Of a DNA stretch of 9,658 nt, positions 7,170 through 9,658 are shown piece by piece. The DNA comes from Deltaproteobacteria bacterium (GTDB lineage: Bacteria > Desulfobacterota > Syntrophobacteria > B119-G9): assembly GCA_003646715.1 (NCBI GenBank), contig QMLL01000041.1, positions 1 through 9,658 on the forward strand, given 5' to 3'. Each line of letters opens with the position of its first letter. Position 1 is the first letter of the stretch. Below the pieces are notes generated by a model. It saw only the letters and a list, made by a program, of their open reading frames with translations, was not told the origin of the DNA and ran no database searches. The position numbers and the translations under genes were made by a program.

Positions 7170-8939
7170 ATGTCTAATTTAAGAGAACAGGCAGCAGAAG
7201 TAAGACGAGCCGCAAACATCGTGGATGTGATATCCACGTTTGTCCGGCTGAAAAAGGCCGGGCGCAATTATGTTGGTCTGTGTCCATTCCACGCGGATAA
7301 AGATCCTTCGTTTACAGTGAATGAAGCAAAGGGCTTCTTCTACTGTTTTGGATGCAAAGCGGGTGGTGATGTAGTCACGTTTATAAAGTTGTATAGAAAT
7401 TGTTCTTATTATGAAGCACTTCAGGAACTGGCAGACAGGTATGGTATAGAGCTCAAAAAGTACGACCATGAGAAAGTAAGCAAAGAAAAAGATATACGTG
7501 AAGAACTGTTGCAGGTAAATAAGATAGCTGCTGAGTTTTACCATAAGACCCTTGTTGAAGAAGCCCATGGACTTCCCGCCAGAGTCTACTTGAAAGAACG
7601 TGATATCCCTCCTGCTATTGTCCGGGAACAAAAATTGGGATATGCTTTAAATAAGTGGGATTCTCTCTTAAAGTTTTTGAGCTCTCGTAACGTACCGGTT
7701 CAACTGGCATTGAAAGCAGGGTTAATCGTTGAACATAAAAAGGGATTGTACCGGGACCGTTTTCGCCACCGATTGATGTTCCCCATTAGAAATTCCCGAG
7801 GACAGATAATAGCTTTTGGGGGAAGGACTCTTGATAACAATATCCCACCCAAGTATATGAACAGTCCTGAAACGCCCATATATCATAAGGGCAGAGTATT
7901 GTACTGTTACCATATTGCACGAGAAGCCTGCAGAAGTGATAAGAGTGTCCTAGTGGTTGAGGGATATCTGGATTTATTGAGGCTGCATGCCAGTGGTATT
8001 CGTAGCGTTGTTGCAACGTTGGGTACCGCTCTTACCCGTCAACACGTAAGATTACTGGAAAGGATTGCTGAGGAGGCTGTGTTAGTATTTGACGGAGATG
8101 AATCGGGCGTTAAGGCGGCCAGTAGGTCTCTTGAACTGTTCCTGCTGGAACAATTTCCGGCAAGATGTGTGGTGCTTCCGGATAATCTTGATCCTGATGA
8201 CTATGTGCAAAAATACGGTGCTGAAAGTTTTAGAGATTTGCTTGATGAGGCTCTGGAGCTTACGGAATTTTATATTGAGCAGAAGGTTGCTTCCTATGAT
8301 GATACCCTTGAATCTAGGGCTCGGTTAATAGACGAACTCTTACCAGTGATTAAAGACGTCTCCAACCCCGTGGTTCGTGGAGTATACATAAGTAAAATCG
8401 CTGAAAAAACCGGTATTTCCGAAAGCGCGATTTCCCAGAGGTTCAAAGAACTGAAATCCGGGGCAGGCAGAGGGAAATATCGGCGAAATGGTTTTAAAAG
8501 TGATGATGCTGGTGGTATCGAAGAAGTGTGTCCTCTCGAAGAGAGTATCTTGAAAGTACTCCTCCATAATCCTGGGTTTTTATCGCAAATTGATGCTGAA
8601 AAGCTCCTTTCACTTTTTGGAAGCACTACCCTGAGAAAAATTCTTGAGGCGGTTATCGAAATTTGGCGGAAACAGGGATCTTTCGGAATAGAAGAACTCC
8701 TTCATGAGACAGCAGATCAAGGTTGCGAGAGCCAGGTGGTTGATTTATGGGTGTCTTCTCAGTGCTGGAACACGGAGAGCGAAGCTTTGACGCACTTGAA
8801 GAACAAAATAGGTGCACTGGAAGAAAGGGTAATCGAGGAAAAGAAAAAGGAAATACTCTCGCAGATCAGTGATGCCGAAGCAAAGGGCGATGTGACGAAG
8901 CTGAAAGAACTCCTTAATAAGTTCGAGGGGTTTTTTTAA
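7170..8939 (+). CDS. dnaG: DNA primase DnaG
   Basis: DnaG makes the RNA primers for replication and works with the DnaB helicase at the fork. The 589-residue protein is full length. The CHC2 zinc domain has C38, H41, C59 and C62 as ligands (CPFHADKDPSF and YCFGCKAGGD). The catalytic core includes the basic stretch RDRFRHRLMFPI (195-206), which leads to GGR. The TOPRIM acidic residues follow: E264 in VVEGYLD, the D308-G-D310 pair in FDGDESG, and D341/D343/D344 in LDPDDY. Residues from about 450 form the helicase-interaction domain. The ATG at 7170 gives the normal N-terminus (VRRAANIVDVISTFVRLKKAGRNY), but the 20 nt upstream (T7 run, then ATGTGTTTACTCC) contain no Shine-Dalgarno sequence. An AAAGGA at 7136-7141 is followed 4 nt later by an in-frame ATT (7146), a rare possible start. 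Inefficient initiation would fit the known need for low primase levels. The gene lies downstream of mutS2, probably in the same transcript. Confidence 0.97.
   Translation: MSNLREQAAEVRRAANIVDVISTFVRLKKAGRNYVGLCPFHADKDPSFTVNEAKGFFYCFGCKAGGDVVTFIKLYRNCSYYEALQELADRYGIELKKYDHEKVSKEKDIREELLQVNKIAAEFYHKTLVEEAHGLPARVYLKERDIPPAIVREQKLGYALNKWDSLLKFLSSRNVPVQLALKAGLIVEHKKGLYRDRFRHRLMFPIRNSRGQIIAFGGRTLDNNIPPKYMNSPETPIYHKGRVLYCYHIAREACRSDKSVLVVEGYLDLLRLHASGIRSVVATLGTALTRQHVRLLERIAEEAVLVFDGDESGVKAASRSLELFLLEQFPARCVVLPDNLDPDDYVQKYGAESFRDLLDEALELTEFYIEQKVASYDDTLESRARLIDELLPVIKDVSNPVVRGVYISKIAEKTGISESAISQRFKELKSGAGRGKYRRNGFKSDDAGGIEEVCPLEESILKVLLHNPGFLSQIDAEKLLSLFGSTTLRKILEAVIEIWRKQGSFGIEELLHETADQGCESQVVDLWVSSQCWNTESEALTHLKNKIGALEERVIEEKKKEILSQISDAEAKGDVTKLKELLNKFEGFF
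8908..8937 (+). terminator. Possible intrinsic terminator overlapping the dnaG stop
   Basis: AACTCC (8908-8913) can pair with GGGGTT (8927-8932), with one G-U pair, around a 13-nt loop. It runs directly into a seven-T run (8931-8937) that ends in the dnaG stop codon. The stem is short, so efficiency is doubtful. Its position right before a strong promoter suggests separation of dnaG and rpoD transcription. Confidence 0.4.
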
Positions 8940-8941
8940 TG

Positions 8942-8970
8942 TTGATCTGTTTCTGAGAATAGAATATAAT
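8942..8970 (+). promoter_or_regulatory. Strong sigma70-type promoter upstream of rpoD
   Basis: TTGATC (8942-8947), an optimal 17-nt spacer and a perfect TATAAT (8965-8970) begin 2 nt after the dnaG stop codon. This is the best promoter match in the window. Transcription would start near the G at 8977, about 176 nt before the rpoD start codon. Confidence 0.75.
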
Positions 8971-8976
8971 AAATAG

Positions 8977-9108
8977 GTTTTACTTTCAAAGGAGAAAACA
9001 GAATACATAAATGGTCAGAAATCTTCCGATTGCACCTTGCCTTGAAAAGCCTCAACATATTGGAAAATCGACAGGTGGAGCTCCAGGAGGGGACCTGTTT
9101 TCTTTTTT
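8977..9108 (+). ncRNA. Putative rpoD leader / terminated small RNA (about 132 nt)
   Basis: This is the interval between the predicted start site of the strong promoter and the end of an intrinsic terminator, all upstream of rpoD. Bases 8987-9001 can pair with 9095-9109 over 15 consecutive positions (13 Watson-Crick, 2 G-U). That pairing uses the right arm and T-tract of the terminator, so the two structures exclude each other. The 15-bp helix also covers an AAAGGAG sequence (8988-8994). Smaller pairings (CGATT 9027-9031 with AATCG 9066-9070) are possible inside. The stretch could be an attenuator leader for rpoD or a free-standing small RNA. I recognise no known RNA family; 6S RNA would be longer. 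It is predicted from promoter, terminator and complementarity only. Confidence 0.5.
9071..9108 (+). terminator. Intrinsic terminator/attenuator in the rpoD leader
   Basis: ACAGGT (9071-9076) pairs with ACCTGT (9093-9098), and CTCC (9081-9084) can pair with GGGG (9089-9092) inside the same hairpin across an AGGA loop. A T-rich tail follows (9098-9101 and 9103-9108, one C between). It lies 131 nt after the dnaG stop and 44 nt before rpoD, so RNA polymerase must pass it to transcribe rpoD from the upstream promoters. The inner segment GGAGCTCC (9077-9084) is itself palindromic. Confidence 0.7.
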
Positions 9109-9152
9109 GTACACGTAGTGAAATTATATATGGATTAAGGGGAGAAGAGCCT

Positions 9153-9658
9153 ATGTCAAAAAAACTCGGGGCCGAAAAACTTAAAAAACTCATCAATATC
9201 GGGAAAGAAAAAGGTTTCCTGACCTACGATGAGTTGAATCAGGTTTTGCCCAAAGATATGGTCAGTCCTGAAAGGATTGAAGATATACTGGCCATTTTCG
9301 AAGAGATGGACATAGAAGTTGTGGAGCGTCCGGAAGACTACAGCCCGGAAAACAAGCAGCTTGTTGCGGATGAAAAGAGTGCTGTTGAAAGCGATGTCCT
9401 TAAAGATGATCTCGATTACAAAGAAAAGGCTGCGGATCCGGTGAAGATGTATCTCCGGGAAATGGGCATGGTTTCCCTGCTGAACAGGGAAGGCGAAGTT
9501 GAGATTGCGAAGAGGATTGAGCAAGGTGAGCAGGAAGTTCTGGACGCTATTCTCGAAACGTCAATAGGCATAAGGGAAATCATAAAATTAAAAGAAGATT
9601 TGCAGGAAGAGAGGATTAGCCTGAAAGAAGTCCTGCGGGATATGGAAGATGAGTACAC
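9153..9658 (+). CDS. rpoD: RNA polymerase primary sigma factor RpoD (sigma70), N-terminal part (truncated by window edge)
   Basis: The primary sigma factor directs RNA polymerase to housekeeping promoters. Translation from 9153 gives 168 complete codons without a stop before the window ends. Residues 1 to about 80 look like the acidic region 1.1 (LKKLINIGKEKGFLTYDELN, then DMVSPERIEDILAIFEEMDI). Residues 95-127 are the hallmark region 1.2, reading DPVKMYLREMGMVSLLNREGE and continuing into IAKRIEQGE. The non-conserved region before region 2 has just begun. The DNA-contacting regions 2-4 lie outside the window. The ATG has a strong AAGGGGAG ribosome binding site 8 nt upstream. Order dnaG-rpoD is the classic macromolecular-synthesis arrangement. 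The 213-nt gap with a strong promoter and a terminator suggests that rpoD has its own control in addition to readthrough. Confidence 0.96.
   Translation, partial: MSKKLGAEKLKKLINIGKEKGFLTYDELNQVLPKDMVSPERIEDILAIFEEMDIEVVERPEDYSPENKQLVADEKSAVESDVLKDDLDYKEKAADPVKMYLREMGMVSLLNREGEVEIAKRIEQGEQEVLDAILETSIGIREIIKLKEDLQEERISLKEVLRDMEDEY

Noticed and set aside
9085..9090. Perfect AGGAGG Shine-Dalgarno sequence in the rpoD leader
   Set aside because: It lies inside the terminator hairpin and no start codon at suitable distance opens a meaningful frame, so it is best explained as part of the hairpin.
8977..9108. 6S RNA (ssrS) as the identity of the leader transcript
   Set aside because: The end-paired layout is reminiscent, but the RNA would be only about 132 nt and I could not build the characteristic central bubble and long apical stem.
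9104..9132. Second promoter immediately before rpoD (TTTTTG-17-TATATG)
   Set aside because: The -35 box is only the terminator T-tract, and the predicted start would fall in the ribosome binding site.
8936..9524. Minus-strand frames opposite the dnaG-rpoD spacer and rpoD
   Set aside because: They are antisense to the clear rpoD reading frame, or cross the leader without any start signal or family resemblance.

Overview
The window looks like chromosomal housekeeping DNA of a moderate-GC Gram-negative bacterium. It is most likely from the Desulfobacterota (former Deltaproteobacteria). This rests on the style of the proteins: a HIT protein opening with LWAPWRMEY, a LapA-domain membrane protein, and MutS2 sitting beside dnaG and rpoD. 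The taxonomic call is an inference and only moderately secure. No phage, transposon, CRISPR array, tRNA or rRNA was seen.

The left block (1-2287) runs leftward on the minus strand. A YfcE-like metallophosphoesterase, a HIT-family nucleotide hydrolase/phosphorylase and a LapA-domain membrane protein are tightly packed (4-nt gap, then a 14-nt overlap) and look like one operon. A hairpin with a T-rich tail follows lapA. Beyond it lies the 5' part of mutS, which leaves the window at base 1.

A 318-base AT-rich divergent spacer (2288-2605) holds no convincing gene. It contains weak promoter candidates for both directions and a widely spaced 11-bp inverted repeat. To its right, a single gene encodes a cation:proton antiporter with an unrecognised C-terminal soluble domain.

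The right block (4109-9658) is a version of the macromolecular-synthesis operon: yqeY, mutS2, dnaG, rpoD. A good sigma70-type promoter precedes yqeY, and yqeY and mutS2 overlap by ATGA. dnaG follows 25 nt later without a recognisable Shine-Dalgarno sequence. The block therefore joins a YqeY protein, a MutS2 ATPase/Smr protein, the replication primase and the primary sigma factor. rpsU, the usual first gene in enterobacteria, is absent.

The most interesting part is the 213-base dnaG-rpoD spacer. It starts with a possible terminator at the very end of dnaG and a near-consensus promoter (TTGATC-17-TATAAT). These are followed by a 132-nt stretch ending in a clear intrinsic terminator, all still upstream of rpoD. 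A segment near the predicted RNA 5' end can form a 15-bp helix with the 3' arm and U-tract of that terminator. This excludes the terminator hairpin. The arrangement suggests either an attenuated rpoD leader or a separate small RNA. Nothing here matches a named RNA family that I can recognise.
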